From Pseudomonas mosselii (lineage in GTDB: Bacteria; Pseudomonadota; Gammaproteobacteria; Pseudomonadales; Pseudomonadaceae): DNA of 64,000 bases. The notes under the pieces are model-generated. The model searched no databases and had not been told where the DNA came from. It saw nothing but the letters and a program-made list of their open reading frames with translations. Location: positions 124,001 to 188,000 of the forward strand of contig NZ_QJRP01000008.1 in the NCBI RefSeq assembly GCF_003205295.1. Reading direction: 5' to 3'. Of this stretch, positions 38,830 to 47,885 are shown in pieces (positions within the stretch are counted from its first letter, which is position 1; each line of letters starts with the position of its first letter). A program made the position numbers and the translations under genes.

Positions 38830-40029
38830 TTACAGCTCGATGCAGTCGAACCGTACGTCGGTGGCCACGTCTTCGTCGTAGTTGACGTCAGCGCGCTCGA
38901 AGCCGAACAAGTTGAGGAACTGCTTCTTGTAGCCGGCGTAGTCGGTCAGCTCGAACAGGTTCTCGGTGGTCACCTTCGGCCACATGGCACGGCAGGCGTC
39001 CTGCACATCATCACGCAGTTCCCAGTCGTCCAGACGCAGGCGGCCTTCGTCGTCCAGGGCAGCCGGCGCACCGTCCGCACGGTACATGCGGTCACGGAAC
39101 ATGCGGTCGAGCTGGTGCTGGGTACCTTCGTGGATACCCTTCTCCTGCATGATCTTGAAGACCATCGACAGGTACAGCGGCATCACCGGGATCGCCGAGC
39201 TGGCCTGGGTAACCACCGACTTCAGCACCGCAACGTTGGCACTGCCACCGACTTTCTTGCCCAGGCGCTGGGCGGTTTCGTCCAGGTCCTGCTTGGCCTT
39301 GCCCAGCGCGCCGTCCCAGTAGATCGGCCAGGTGATGTCGGAGCCGATGTAGCTGAAGGCCACGGTGCGGGCCTGCGGCGCCAGCACGCCAGCGGCGTTC
39401 AGGGCGTCGATCCACAGTTCCCAGTCCTGGCCGCCCATCACGGTGACGGTGTCGGCGATTTCCTGCTCGGTGGCCGGCTCGATGCTGGCCTCGATGATGG
39501 TGTCCTTGTTGGTGTCGATGGCGGTCGACTTGTACGGCTGGCCGATCGGCTTGAGCGCCGAGCGGATCACTTCACCAGTCTGCGGCAGCTTGCGCACCGG
39601 CGAGGCCAGGGAGTAGATCACCAGGTCGACCTGGCCGCCCATTTCGTTCTTGATCAGCTCGATGACCTTGGCGCGGGCTTCGTCGGAGAAGGCGTCACCG
39701 TTGATCGACTTGCTGTACAGGCCTTCGGCCTTGGCGAACTTGTCGAAGGCGGCGGCGTTGTACCAGCCGGCGGTACCGGCCTTGGTCTCGGTGCCCGGCT
39801 TTTCGAAGAACACGCCCAGGGTGTCGGCCTTGAAACCGAACGCCGCGGTGATACGCGCGGCCAGGCCGTAGCCGCTGGAGGCGCCGATCACCAGGACTTT
39901 CTTCGGACCATCCTCGCGCACGCCCAGCTTGCGGGTGGCTTCGATCTGGTCACGGACGTTGAGCTCGCAGCCCTTGGGGTGAGTCGTGGTGCAGATGAAA
40001 CCGCGAACCTTGGGATGAATGATGGCCAA
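38830..40029 (-). CDS. fabV: Trans-2-enoyl-ACP/CoA reductase FabV
   Basis: NADH-dependent enoyl reductase of fatty-acid synthesis (399 aa), the triclosan-insensitive type first known from Vibrio and Pseudomonas. Nucleotide motif [16 protein letters not shown] near 46-60, active-site Tyr237-x8-Lys246 ([11 protein letters not shown]). The usual start [20 protein letters not shown] is encoded here with TTG at 40029, preceded by GAGGT; the first in-frame ATG upstream (in the frame to 40065) is less likely. Lies between hairpin and REP. Confidence 0.94.
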   Translation of the reverse strand: MAIIHPKVRGFICTTTHPKGCELNVRDQIEATRKLGVREDGPKKVLVIGASSGYGLAARITAAFGFKADTLGVFFEKPGTETKAGTAGWYNAAAFDKFAKAEGLYSKSINGDAFSDEARAKVIELIKNEMGGQVDLVIYSLASPVRKLPQTGEVIRSALKPIGQPYKSTAIDTNKDTIIEASIEPATEQEIADTVTVMGGQDWELWIDALNAAGVLAPQARTVAFSYIGSDITWPIYWDGALGKAKQDLDETAQRLGKKVGGSANVAVLKSVVTQASSAIPVMPLYLSMVFKIMQEKGIHEGTQHQLDRMFRDRMYRADGAPAALDDEGRLRLDDWELRDDVQDACRAMWPKVTTENLFELTDYAGYKKQFLNLFGFERADVNYDEDVATDVRFDCIEL

Positions 40030-40204
40030 TGTCTGTACCTCGTCAGGTTTAGGCTGGGGCAGCACCCGGATTCGGGGCGCTACCGTTTGATCTAGAGGGT
40101 GAGACTACCCTCGTGGGATATCCGACACATATTACGGGGTCATTGAGATTGCTGCATGGTCTGTACAGCCCGATTCGGCTCTGAGCGTAAGGCTGGCTCG
40201 ATCC

Positions 40205-40322
40205 TGTGGGAGCGGCCTTGTGTCGCGAAAGGGCTGCGTAGCGGCCCCAGGATTTCAGAGTTGACACAAAGATCGCCGGGGCCACTGCGCGGCCCTTTCG
40301 CGACACAAGGCCGCTCCCACAA
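40205..40322. repeat. REP pair, class 1
   Basis: TGTGGGAGCGGCCTTGTGTC at 40205 and its complement ending CTCCCACA near 40322. With about 175 further bases it fills the fabV-LysR gap; that remainder (40030-40204) must hold the fabV promoter, but I see no clear elements. Confidence 0.92.
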
Positions 40323-40333
40323 GGTCCAGTCCA

Positions 40334-41191
40334 TCAGGACGACACAGGCGACAGGGCCTCTCGCAACCACGCCAGGAACTGCCGCGCCAACGGATCCTCC
40401 TGGCTTTCCCAGTGCACCAGGCAGCTCCACACCGGCCCGCGTACACGCTGTGCCGACAAGGGCCGTAAACGTCCCTCGTCGACCATCCGCTGCGCCAGCA
40501 GCTGACTGACCAGGGCAGTCCCCAGCCCCTCGCCCGCCGCCTCCAGCAGCAGCCCCGGGTCGGAGAAATTCAGCCCCTTGCCCTGCTGCCCTACCTCCTC
40601 GCCGCCCTCCAGCTGCCAGTGGCTCCAGTCCATCTCGCGCTCGCCGTGCAAGGTCGTGCGCCCGGTCTCGGATAATGTCGGGTGACAAGCCGGATACAGC
40701 GTGTCCTGGTGTAGCACAGTGAAGCTGCATTCGGCCTGCGGGCCGATATCGTCGCGAATCGCCAGGTCGATGGTCTCGCTGGCCATGTCCGGCACCTCGA
40801 AGCTGGTGAACAGCCACAGATCGACATCCGGATGACGCTGGTGGAAATCCGCCAGACGCGGCAACAGCCAATGGCGGGCGAACGCCGGGGTGGTGTTGAC
40901 CACCAGCTGGTTGGGCTTGCGGTACTGATCGAGGCGACGGATACCCACCGCCAGTTGCTGCAACAGGGCCTGGGTGGTGCTGAGCAGGTCATGCCCGGCA
41001 TCGGTCAGGCTGACACTGCGCCCGCTGCGGTGGAACAACGGCTGTTCCAGGTAGCTCTCCAGGCTGCGGATCTGCTGGCTGATCGCCGACTGGGTGAGGT
41101 TCAGCGCCTCGGCAGCCTTGTGGAAGCTGCCCAGGCGGGCGGCGGCTTCGAAGCCGCGCAGGGCGTTGAGCGGGGGCCAATGCTTGAGCAT
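40334..41191 (-). CDS. LysR-family regulator of the agmatine cluster
   Basis: 285 aa, GcvA-like LysR protein: N-terminal PPLNALRGFEAAARLGSFHK and LNLTQSAISQQIRSLESYLE helix-turn-helix, then an effector domain (VNTTPAFARHWLLPRLADF). It is divergent from the agmatine deiminase gene with 134 bases between, so it presumably regulates that cluster, in response to agmatine, carbamoylputrescine or a related signal. Weak ribosome site at ATG 41191. Confidence 0.85.
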   Translation of the reverse strand: MLKHWPPLNALRGFEAAARLGSFHKAAEALNLTQSAISQQIRSLESYLEQPLFHRSGRSVSLTDAGHDLLSTTQALLQQLAVGIRRLDQYRKPNQLVVNTTPAFARHWLLPRLADFHQRHPDVDLWLFTSFEVPDMASETIDLAIRDDIGPQAECSFTVLHQDTLYPACHPTLSETGRTTLHGEREMDWSHWQLEGGEEVGQQGKGLNFSDPGLLLEAAGEGLGTALVSQLLAQRMVDEGRLRPLSAQRVRGPVWSCLVHWESQEDPLARQFLAWLREALSPVSS

Positions 41192-41325
41192 GCTGATAAG
41201 CCTGACTGATCAGAAATACGCTAAATCTATCGTTTGTCGCCCCACTTTCCCAGCCATAACATGGGCAACAACACCCGCGACGGCGGGCTTCGTTGATAAC
41301 AATCCCTAATAGATCGGAGTTCACT

Positions 41326-42375
41326 ATGACCCTGTCCCGCGACAGCGGCTGGCGCATGCCTGCCGAATGGGCCCGCCACGCCGCCACCTGGATGATCTGG
41401 CCACACAACAAGCCGCTGTGGGAGTCGGGCTGGGGCGTGACCCTGGCCGACGTGCAGCGCGACTATGCCCGCGTGGCCGCCGCCATCGCCCGCTTCGAGC
41501 CGGTGAAGATGGTGGTCGATCCTTCGGCCATGGCCATTGCCCGCGAACTGTGCGGCCCCGGCATCGAGCTGGTCGAACTGGCCGTGGACGACAGCTGGTG
41601 CCGCGACAGCGGCCCGACCTTCCTCATTCACCCGCAACAGGGCGTGGCCGGCCTGAGCTGGCGCTTCAACGCCTGGGGCGACAAGTCCGAGCACGGCAAG
41701 GACCGCAGCCTGGCCCGGCGCATCCTCGATCACCTCGGCCTCGAAGGCCTGAGCACCCCGCTGTGCAACGAGGGCGGCGCCATCCATGTCGACGGCGAAG
41801 GCACGCTGATCACCACCGAGTCGGTGCTGCTCAATCCCAACCGCAACCCGGGCGTGAGCAAGGCCGACTTCGAGGACTGCTTCGCCCGCCTGCTGGGCAT
41901 CCGCAAGACCATCTGGCTGCCGGGCGACCCGCAGTACGTCACCGGCGACATGACCGACGGCCATGTCGATGGCGTGTGCGCCTTCGCCCGTCCCGGCGTG
42001 CTGCTGGTGGACGCGACCCACGACCACGGTTCGGTCTATGCCGAGGTGGCCCGCGAGAACCGCCGCGCCCTCGAGCTGGCCACCGATGCCCAGGGCCGCT
42101 CGTTCGAGCTGCTCGACCTGTACGAAGCCACGGCGGCCGTGGATACCGAAGCCGAGGTGTTCTGCGCCTCCTACACCAACTTCTACCTGGCCAACGGCGC
42201 GGTCATCATGCCTGCCTACGGCATCGACGCCGACCAGGCCGCCGCGCAGCAGCTGGCCCTGGCCTTCCCCGGCCGCGAGGTCGTGCCGGTGCGCATCGAC
42301 CACATCGCCCACGGCGGCGGCGGCATCCACTGCATCACCCAGCAGCAGCCGGCCTGGCAGGGAGCGCGCCCATGA
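41326..42375 (+). CDS. aguA: Agmatine deiminase
   Basis: Cytoplasmic hydrolysis of agmatine to N-carbamoylputrescine and ammonia (349 aa; PPAD family). SWCRDSGPTFL, EGGAIHVDGEGTLITTE, DGHVDGVCAF and the catalytic Cys in HGGGGIHCITQQQP match the family, including the His and Asp residues. The frame opens at 41293, but ATG 41326 has GGAG six bases upstream. Overlaps aguB by four bases (ATGA). First gene of a four-gene run, divergent from a LysR gene. Confidence 0.92.
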   Translation: MTLSRDSGWRMPAEWARHAATWMIWPHNKPLWESGWGVTLADVQRDYARVAAAIARFEPVKMVVDPSAMAIARELCGPGIELVELAVDDSWCRDSGPTFLIHPQQGVAGLSWRFNAWGDKSEHGKDRSLARRILDHLGLEGLSTPLCNEGGAIHVDGEGTLITTESVLLNPNRNPGVSKADFEDCFARLLGIRKTIWLPGDPQYVTGDMTDGHVDGVCAFARPGVLLVDATHDHGSVYAEVARENRRALELATDAQGRSFELLDLYEATAAVDTEAEVFCASYTNFYLANGAVIMPAYGIDADQAAAQQLALAFPGREVVPVRIDHIAHGGGGIHCITQQQPAWQGARP

Positions 42376-43268
42376 GCACCTTGCGCATCGCCACCACGCA
42401 GATGGCCTGTAGCTGGGACCTGGCCGCCAACCTCGAGCGCGCCGAGCAACTGGTGCGCCAGGCCGCCGCCCAGGGTGCCCAGGTGATCCTGCTGCAGGAA
42501 CTGTTCGCCACCCCGTACTTCTGCATCGAGCAGTGCCACAGCCACCAGGCCCTGGCCCAGGACTACCACGACAGCCCGCTGCTCAAGCGCTTCGCCGCCC
42601 TGGCCAAGGAGCTGGGCGTGGTGCTGCCGCTGAGCTGGTACGAGCGCGCCGGCAATGCCTTCTTCAACTCGCTGACGGTGGCCGACGCCGACGGCCGCCT
42701 GCTGGGGGTTTACCGCAAGACCCACATCCCCAACGCCATCGGCTACCAGGAAAAGGAATACTTCAGCCCCGGCGACACCGGCTTCAAGGTCTGGGACACC
42801 GCCTTCGGCCGCCTGGGCATCGGCATCTGCTGGGACCAGTGGTTCCCCGAGACGGCCCGCTGCCTGGCCCTGATGGGCGCCGAGGTGCTGCTGTTCCCCA
42901 CCGCCATCGGCTCGGAGCCGGGCGCCGCCGAACTGGACTCACGCGATCATTGGCAGATGGCCATGCGCGGCCACGCCGCCGCCAACCTGCTGCCGGTGGT
43001 GGCCGCCAACCGCGTCGGCCATGAAGTGGCGCGCAGCGACGACAACCTGTCGATGCGCTTCTACGGCTCGTCGTTCATCTGCGACCACAAGGGCGCGATG
43101 CTGCAAGAGGCCGACCGCGACAGCAGCGGCGTCTGGCTGCACGACCTGGACCTGGAACGCATGCGCGAGGACCGCCTGACCTGGGGCATCTACCGCGACC
43201 GTCGCCCCAGCATGTACGCGCCGTTGCTCAGCCTGGACGGCCGCACCCCACAGACCGCGAGGGCCTGA
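42372..43268 (+). CDS. aguB: N-carbamoylputrescine amidase
   Basis: Nitrilase-superfamily enzyme (298 aa): N-carbamoylputrescine to putrescine, CO2 and ammonia. Catalytic triad Glu43 (LLQELFATPYF), Lys116 (VYRKTHIPN) and Cys153 (GIGICWDQWFP). The length and the YFCIEQ segment match AguB. Starts within the aguA stop (ATGA overlap), so the two steps from agmatine to putrescine are translationally coupled. Confidence 0.93.
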   Translation: MSTLRIATTQMACSWDLAANLERAEQLVRQAAAQGAQVILLQELFATPYFCIEQCHSHQALAQDYHDSPLLKRFAALAKELGVVLPLSWYERAGNAFFNSLTVADADGRLLGVYRKTHIPNAIGYQEKEYFSPGDTGFKVWDTAFGRLGIGICWDQWFPETARCLALMGAEVLLFPTAIGSEPGAAELDSRDHWQMAMRGHAAANLLPVVAANRVGHEVARSDDNLSMRFYGSSFICDHKGAMLQEADRDSSGVWLHDLDLERMREDRLTWGIYRDRRPSMYAPLLSLDGRTPQTARA

Positions 43269-43271
43269 ACC

Positions 43272-44366
43272 ATGCCAAGCCGTCCATCGAAACTGCTCGC
43301 CATCGCCACCCTGATGGCCTGCACCGGCGTCGCCCAGGCCGAGCAGGATGCCCTGCGCCTGTACAACTGGGCCGATTATTTTGCCGAGGACACCCTCAAG
43401 CGCTTCACCGCCGAGACTGGCATCCCGGTAATCTACGACGTCATGGACGGCAGCGAAGTGCTCGAGGCCAAGCTGATGTCCGGGCGCAGCGGCTACGACC
43501 TGGTGTTCCCCGGCGACACCGTGGCCGAACGGCTGATGCGCGCCGGCAGCCTGCAAGCCCTTGATCGCAAGCAACTGACCGCGCTCGACGATATCGAGCC
43601 CGGCCTGCGCCAGCTGCACGACCGCTACCCCAAGGCCAGCCAGGCCACCGTGCCCTACACCTGGGGCACCATCGGCCTGACCATGGATGCGGCGAAGATC
43701 CGCGAGCGCATGCCCGACGCCCCGCTGGACAGCCTCGACCTGCTGTTCAAGCCGGAGCTGGCGGCCAAGTTCGCCGACTGCGGCATCTCGATGATCGACT
43801 CGCCCGACGAAGTGCTGGCTGTGGTGCTCCATTATCTGGGCCGCGAACCGCGCAGCGCCAAACGCGAGGACCTGGCCGCCGCCAGCGAGCTGCTCAAGGG
43901 CATCCGCCCCTATGTGCGCAAGCTGCAGTCGCAACCGGTCACCGAGCTGGTCAACGGCAACACCTGCCTGTCGCTGGGTTACAGCGGCGACGTGATCCAG
44001 GCTCAGCGCACCGCCGAGGCCGCCGGCAAGGCCATCGACTTCCAGTACCGCGTGCCCCGCGAAGGCACCACGGTGTGGATGGACACCATGGCCATCCCCG
44101 CCGACGCCAAGCACCCGGAATACGCCTATCGTTTCATCAACTTCGTCATGCGCCCGGAGAACATGGCCGCGATCAGCAACTTCACCGGCTACCCCACCGC
44201 CAGCGCCAAGGCCCGCCCCCTGGTGGATGCGCGTCTGCGCGACAACCCGGACATCTACCTCAACGATGCCACCTACACCCGGCTGATCCCGGGCAAGGAC
44301 ATCCCCCAGGCCGACATGCGTGCGCGCATGCGCGTCTGGACCCGCTTCAAGACCGCACAGGACTGA
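43272..44366 (+). CDS. Periplasmic polyamine-binding protein (PotF/SpuD-like)
   Basis: 364 aa with a Sec signal peptide (hydrophobic LLAIATLMACTGVAQA, cleavage expected after residue 23). The mature protein begins DALRLYNWADYFAEDTLKRF, the hallmark of spermidine/putrescine-binding proteins, followed by YDVMDGSEVLEAKLMSG and VPYTWGTIGL. It is 3 bases after aguB, so co-transcribed. No permease or ATPase gene follows, so either it uses another operon's ABC transporter or acts as a sensor. Ligand inferred: agmatine or putrescine. Confidence 0.85.
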   Translation: MPSRPSKLLAIATLMACTGVAQAEQDALRLYNWADYFAEDTLKRFTAETGIPVIYDVMDGSEVLEAKLMSGRSGYDLVFPGDTVAERLMRAGSLQALDRKQLTALDDIEPGLRQLHDRYPKASQATVPYTWGTIGLTMDAAKIRERMPDAPLDSLDLLFKPELAAKFADCGISMIDSPDEVLAVVLHYLGREPRSAKREDLAAASELLKGIRPYVRKLQSQPVTELVNGNTCLSLGYSGDVIQAQRTAEAAGKAIDFQYRVPREGTTVWMDTMAIPADAKHPEYAYRFINFVMRPENMAAISNFTGYPTASAKARPLVDARLRDNPDIYLNDATYTRLIPGKDIPQADMRARMRVWTRFKTAQD

Positions 44367-44370
44367 CCCC

Positions 44371-45495
44371 ATGCCCACTCGCCGTACCTTCCTCCAGCAA
44401 ATGAGCGTCGTCGCCGGCCTCGGCGCCGCCGCCAGCTTCGGCCTGCCGTTCGGCGGCAGCAGCGCCCGCGCCGCCGAGTCTGGCCGCTGGTTCATGCCCG
44501 ACGAGGGCGAACCGCACCAGCGCGCCTACATCGCCTTCGGCGCCCAGGACGCCATCTGGGAAGACTTCACCGAAGACGTCCAGGCGGCCCTCGGGCGCAT
44601 CGCCCGGGCCATCGCCGCGTTCCAGCCGGTGACGGTGTTCTGCCGCGCCAGCGAGCGCGATATCGCCGAGGAGGAGTGCGGCAGCCACAACATCACCTAC
44701 GTCGAGACCGAGCTGGACGACATCTGGATGCGCGACATCGGCGCCAACTTCGTGGTCGACGACGACGGCGCGCTGGGCGCGGTGGACTTCAACTTCAACG
44801 GCTGGGGCGGCAAGCAGCAGCACCGCTACGACGCCAAGCTGGCGGCCCGCGTCGCCAAGTTGGCCGGCGCCCAGTATCAGCAGAGCGAATTGGTGGGTGA
44901 AGGTGGCGGTATCGAGGTGGATGGTCACGGCACCGGGATAATGACCGAGAGCAGCTGGATCAACGGCAACCGCAACCCCGGCTGGAGCAAGGCCCAGGTC
45001 GAGGCCGAATTGAAGGAGCGGCTGGGGCTGCGCAAGATCATCTGGCTGCCGGGCATCAAGGGCAAGGACATCACCGATGCCCATGTGGACTTCTATGCGC
45101 GCTTCGCGGCGCCCGGCGTGGTGGTGGCGAACCTGGACAACGATCCGGACTCCTACGACCACGACGTGACCCTCGAGCACCTGGAAATCCTGCGCAACGC
45201 CACCGATGCCGATGGGCGCAAGTTGCAGGTACATACGATGTCGCCACCGCTCAAGCCTCGGCGCAGCAAGTTCAGCGAAGACAATCCGGACTTCGCGGCG
45301 GGGTATATCAACTACTTCGTCATCAATGGCGCGGTGATCGCGCCGCAGTTTGGTGACCGCAGTGCCGACGAGAAGGCGCGGGCGTTGTTGGTGAAGCTCT
45401 ATCCGGGGCGCAAGGTGGTGCAGCTGGATATCGATGCGATTGCAGCGGGTGGCGGCGGGATTCACTGCGTGACCAACCAGTGCCCGGCGGTGTAG
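44371..45495 (+). CDS. Tat-exported agmatine deiminase-family protein
   Basis: 374 aa, paralogue of the aguA product. N-terminus MPTRRTFLQQMSVVAGLG carries a twin-arginine motif (T-R-R-T-F-L) and an AxA cleavage site near residue 35, so it is exported folded to the periplasm. The deiminase core is intact: DIWMRDIGANFVVD, GEGGGIEVDGHGT, TDAHVDFYARF and the catalytic Cys in GGGGIHCVTNQCP. Substrate is likely extracellular agmatine or another guanidino compound. Same layout as the agu2ABCA' operon that I recall from some P. aeruginosa strains. ATG 44371 follows the binding-protein stop by 4 bases. Confidence 0.85.
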   Translation: MPTRRTFLQQMSVVAGLGAAASFGLPFGGSSARAAESGRWFMPDEGEPHQRAYIAFGAQDAIWEDFTEDVQAALGRIARAIAAFQPVTVFCRASERDIAEEECGSHNITYVETELDDIWMRDIGANFVVDDDGALGAVDFNFNGWGGKQQHRYDAKLAARVAKLAGAQYQQSELVGEGGGIEVDGHGTGIMTESSWINGNRNPGWSKAQVEAELKERLGLRKIIWLPGIKGKDITDAHVDFYARFAAPGVVVANLDNDPDSYDHDVTLEHLEILRNATDADGRKLQVHTMSPPLKPRRSKFSEDNPDFAAGYINYFVINGAVIAPQFGDRSADEKARALLVKLYPGRKVVQLDIDAIAAGGGGIHCVTNQCPAV

Positions 45496-45505
45496 GCACG
45501 ATTGC

Positions 45506-45639
45506 CGGGGCTGCTGCGCAGCCCTTTCCGACCGGTCCGACGCCTCGGCAAGGCCGCTCCTACAGGGATTGCGTTCCCTCTGTAGGAGCGGCCTTGCCGA
45601 GGCGTCGGACCGGCCGGAAAGGGCCGCAAAGCGGCCCCT
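45506..45639. repeat. REP pair, class 1, variant middle in both arms
   Basis: Both arms carry the TTGCCGAGGCGTCGGACCGG middle in place of TTGTGTCGCGAAA; the tails (GGAGCGGCC, GGGCCGC) are the normal class 1 ones. Arms 45506-45564 and 45581-45639. It separates the agmatine cluster from the convergent cytochrome gene. Confidence 0.88.
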
Positions 45640-45642
45640 CTT

Positions 45643-46176
45643 TCACGGATCCTCAGAGGACCTGCGCCGCCCCGTCACCATCGACCACGGCAGGTTCTCG
45701 CGCAGCCGCACGCTCTCCACCAGTGCCGCCAGCAGGTGCACGCAGACCAGCGCCAGCAGGCCATCGGCCAGCCAGCTGTGCAGCGTTTCCAGCCACTCGG
45801 CGCCCCACAACGCATCCACCTCCAGCATCATCCAGCCGGTCAGGCCCAGGCTGGCGATGCCGGTCATCATCAGCACCATCACCAGCGCGCCGATCGGCGT
45901 GTGCCCCAGGCGGTGATAACGCTCGCCGCACCACAGCGCCCGTGCATGGCCCAGCAGGCGCGCAGGCGTCGGCCAGAAATCCGCCCAGCGCGCACTGCGC
46001 GGCCCGACGAAGCCCCACGTCAACCGTATCACCAGGCACACGCAGGCGTAGTAGCCCAGCCACTGGTGCCAGTCGTCACCGGCCTCGTTGACGAAATAGT
46101 CGGCGAAGAACACCAGCGCGAGCGACCAGTGGCACACCCTGAGCAACGGGTCCCACAGCTGCACGCTGGCGGTCAC
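45643..46176 (-). CDS. Cytochrome b561-type membrane protein
   Basis: 177 aa, four-helix di-haem cytochrome b (cytochrome_B561/Ni-hydrogenase-type). Haem-ligand candidates His16 (RVCHWSLALVFF), His37 (DDWHQWLGYY) and histidines in later helices (ETLHSWLADGL, LVCVHLLAAL). Probably passes electrons across the inner membrane; partner unknown. It overlaps the PepSY gene by four bases (ATGA), a common pairing in Pseudomonas. Confidence 0.87.
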   Translation of the reverse strand: MTASVQLWDPLLRVCHWSLALVFFADYFVNEAGDDWHQWLGYYACVCLVIRLTWGFVGPRSARWADFWPTPARLLGHARALWCGERYHRLGHTPIGALVMVLMMTGIASLGLTGWMMLEVDALWGAEWLETLHSWLADGLLALVCVHLLAALVESVRLRENLPWSMVTGRRRSSEDP

Positions 46177-46442
46177 TTATGGTACTCGGTCTTGACCGCC
46201 TTGCCCGTCACCGGGTCGTGGTAGATCTCGACCTTGCGGCCGTCCTTGTCGAAACCGTAGATCTCGTAGCAATTGCCCTTGGTGACCTGGAACTTGTTGA
46301 TCTTGTAGCCCTGCTCCTTGAGCTGGGCCTGGAACTTGTCGGCATCCTGCCAGGTGCTGCGATCGGCGGTGGTGCACTCGGTCCTGGCGAACGCACCGGC
46401 GCTGGCGAGCAGCAGGGTGATGGCGATCACTGAATGGCGCAT
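46173..46442 (-). CDS. PepSY-domain periplasmic protein
   Basis: 89 aa with a signal peptide (RHSVIAITLLLASAGAFA, cleavage near residue 19) and one PepSY domain (WQDADKFQAQLKEQGYKINK; YEIYGFDKDGRKVEIYHDP). PepSY domains are usually thought to modulate proteases or metal/redox partners. AGGGG precedes the ATG at 46442. Coupled to the cytochrome b561 gene, probably its periplasmic partner. Confidence 0.87.
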   Translation of the reverse strand: MRHSVIAITLLLASAGAFARTECTTADRSTWQDADKFQAQLKEQGYKINKFQVTKGNCYEIYGFDKDGRKVEIYHDPVTGKAVKTEYHK

Positions 46443-46620
46443 GGTCGAACCCCTTGTTGTTGGCGGGAACCAGCCAAGCTTAGCCCTGCCCGATTGAAGG
46501 CACCGACCCGCGCCAATCATTCATTTGAATTTCAGATCAATGGCAAAGAAAAACAAACTTCTCAAATAAGCCCCAGGCGGGGATGCTGTGAGGATCACGC
46601 CCGCATCCCGGAGAACAACA

Positions 46621-47799
46621 ATGAACGAAGTCGTCATCGTCGCCGCCACCCGCACTGCCATCGGCAGTTTCCAGGGGGCCCTGGCCAACGTGTCCGCCGT
46701 GGAGCTGGGCGCCGCCGTGATCCGCCAGCTGCTGGCCCAGACCCAGCTGGACCCGGCCCAGGTCGACGAAGTGATCCTCGGCCAGGTGCTTACCGCCGGC
46801 GCCGGCCAGAACCCCGCACGCCAGGCCGCGGTCAAGGCCGGCCTGCCCTTCGAGGTCCCGGCGCTGACCCTGAACAAGGTCTGCGGCTCGGGCCTCAAAG
46901 CCCTGCACCTGGCCGCCCAGGCCATCCGCTGCGGTGACGCCGAGGTGGTGATCGCCGGTGGCCAGGAGAGCATGAGCCTGGCGCCCTACGTGATGCCTTC
47001 GGCGCGCACCGGCCAGCGCATGGGCCACGGCCAGCTGATCGACAGCATGATCACCGATGGCCTGTGGGATGCCTTCAACGACTACCACATGGGCATCACC
47101 GCCGAGAACCTGGTGGACAAGTACGCCCTCACCCGAGAACAACAGGACGCCTTCGCCGCCGAGTCGCAGCGCAAGGCCGTGGCCGCCATCGAGGCCGGGC
47201 GCTTCAAGGACGAGATCACCCCGATCCATATCCCGCAGAAAAAAGGCGAGCCGCTGGTGTTCGACACTGACGAGCAGCCACGCCCCGGCACCACTGCCGA
47301 GTCCCTGGGCAAGCTGCGCGCCGCGTTCAAGAAAGACGGCAGCGTCACCGCCGGCAACGCCTCCAGCCTCAACGACGGCGCCGCCGCGGTGCTGCTGATG
47401 AGCGCCAGCAAGGCCAAGGCCCTGGGCCTGCCGGTACTGGCGAAGATCGCCGCCTATGCGAGCGCCGGCGTGGACCCGGCGATCATGGGCATCGGCCCGG
47501 TGTCGGCGACCCAACGCTGCCTGGAAAAGGCCGGCTGGCAGTTGGGCGAGCTGGACCTGATCGAGGCCAACGAAGCCTTTGCCGCCCAGGCACTGGCCGT
47601 GGGCAAGCAGCTGGAATGGGATGCGGCGAAGGTCAACGTCAATGGCGGCGCCATCGCCCTAGGCCACCCGATCGGCGCCTCGGGCTGCCGAGTGCTGGTG
47701 ACCCTGCTGCACGAGATGATCAAGCGTGATGCCAAGAAAGGCCTGGCGACGCTGTGCATTGGCGGTGGCCAGGGCGTGGCATTGGCAATCGAGCGTTGA
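46621..47799 (+). CDS. atoB: Acetyl-CoA C-acetyltransferase
   Basis: Thiolase II (392 aa): reversible condensation of two acetyl-CoA to acetoacetyl-CoA. Nucleophile Cys88 in [12 protein letters not shown], catalytic His in [10 protein letters not shown], and C-terminal Cys in [13 protein letters not shown] 46621 has GGAG eight bases upstream. Alone, no ketone-body or PHB genes beside it; role could be acetoacetate use. Its neighbour across the pair 45643-46442 is divergent. Confidence 0.92.
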   Translation: MNEVVIVAATRTAIGSFQGALANVSAVELGAAVIRQLLAQTQLDPAQVDEVILGQVLTAGAGQNPARQAAVKAGLPFEVPALTLNKVCGSGLKALHLAAQAIRCGDAEVVIAGGQESMSLAPYVMPSARTGQRMGHGQLIDSMITDGLWDAFNDYHMGITAENLVDKYALTREQQDAFAAESQRKAVAAIEAGRFKDEITPIHIPQKKGEPLVFDTDEQPRPGTTAESLGKLRAAFKKDGSVTAGNASSLNDGAAAVLLMSASKAKALGLPVLAKIAAYASAGVDPAIMGIGPVSATQRCLEKAGWQLGELDLIEANEAFAAQALAVGKQLEWDAAKVNVNGGAIALGHPIGASGCRVLVTLLHEMIKRDAKKGLATLCIGGGQGVALAIER

Positions 47800-47810
47800 T
47801 CTGAAGGTCT

Positions 47811-47871
47811 ATCGCGAGCCCGCTCCCACAAAGCTGAAGCGCTTTTCGTGGGAGCGGGCTTGCCCCGCGAC
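47811..47871. repeat. REP pair, class 2, one arm degenerate
   Basis: Left arm ATCGCGAGCCCGCTCCCACA lacks the GGGCAA part; the right arm, 47848-47871, is normal. Between the convergent atoB and SDR genes. Confidence 0.85.
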
Positions 47872-47885
47872 TGGGCTCCACTCGT

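Noticed and set aside
41367..42371. Long extension upstream of aguB in the same frame
   Set aside because: It lies in another frame of aguA and is Arg/Pro-rich; aguB starts at 42372.
44371..45495. Second agmatine deiminase as a decaying duplicate
   Set aside because: Catalytic residues are intact, the frame is full length and it has a clean Tat signal.
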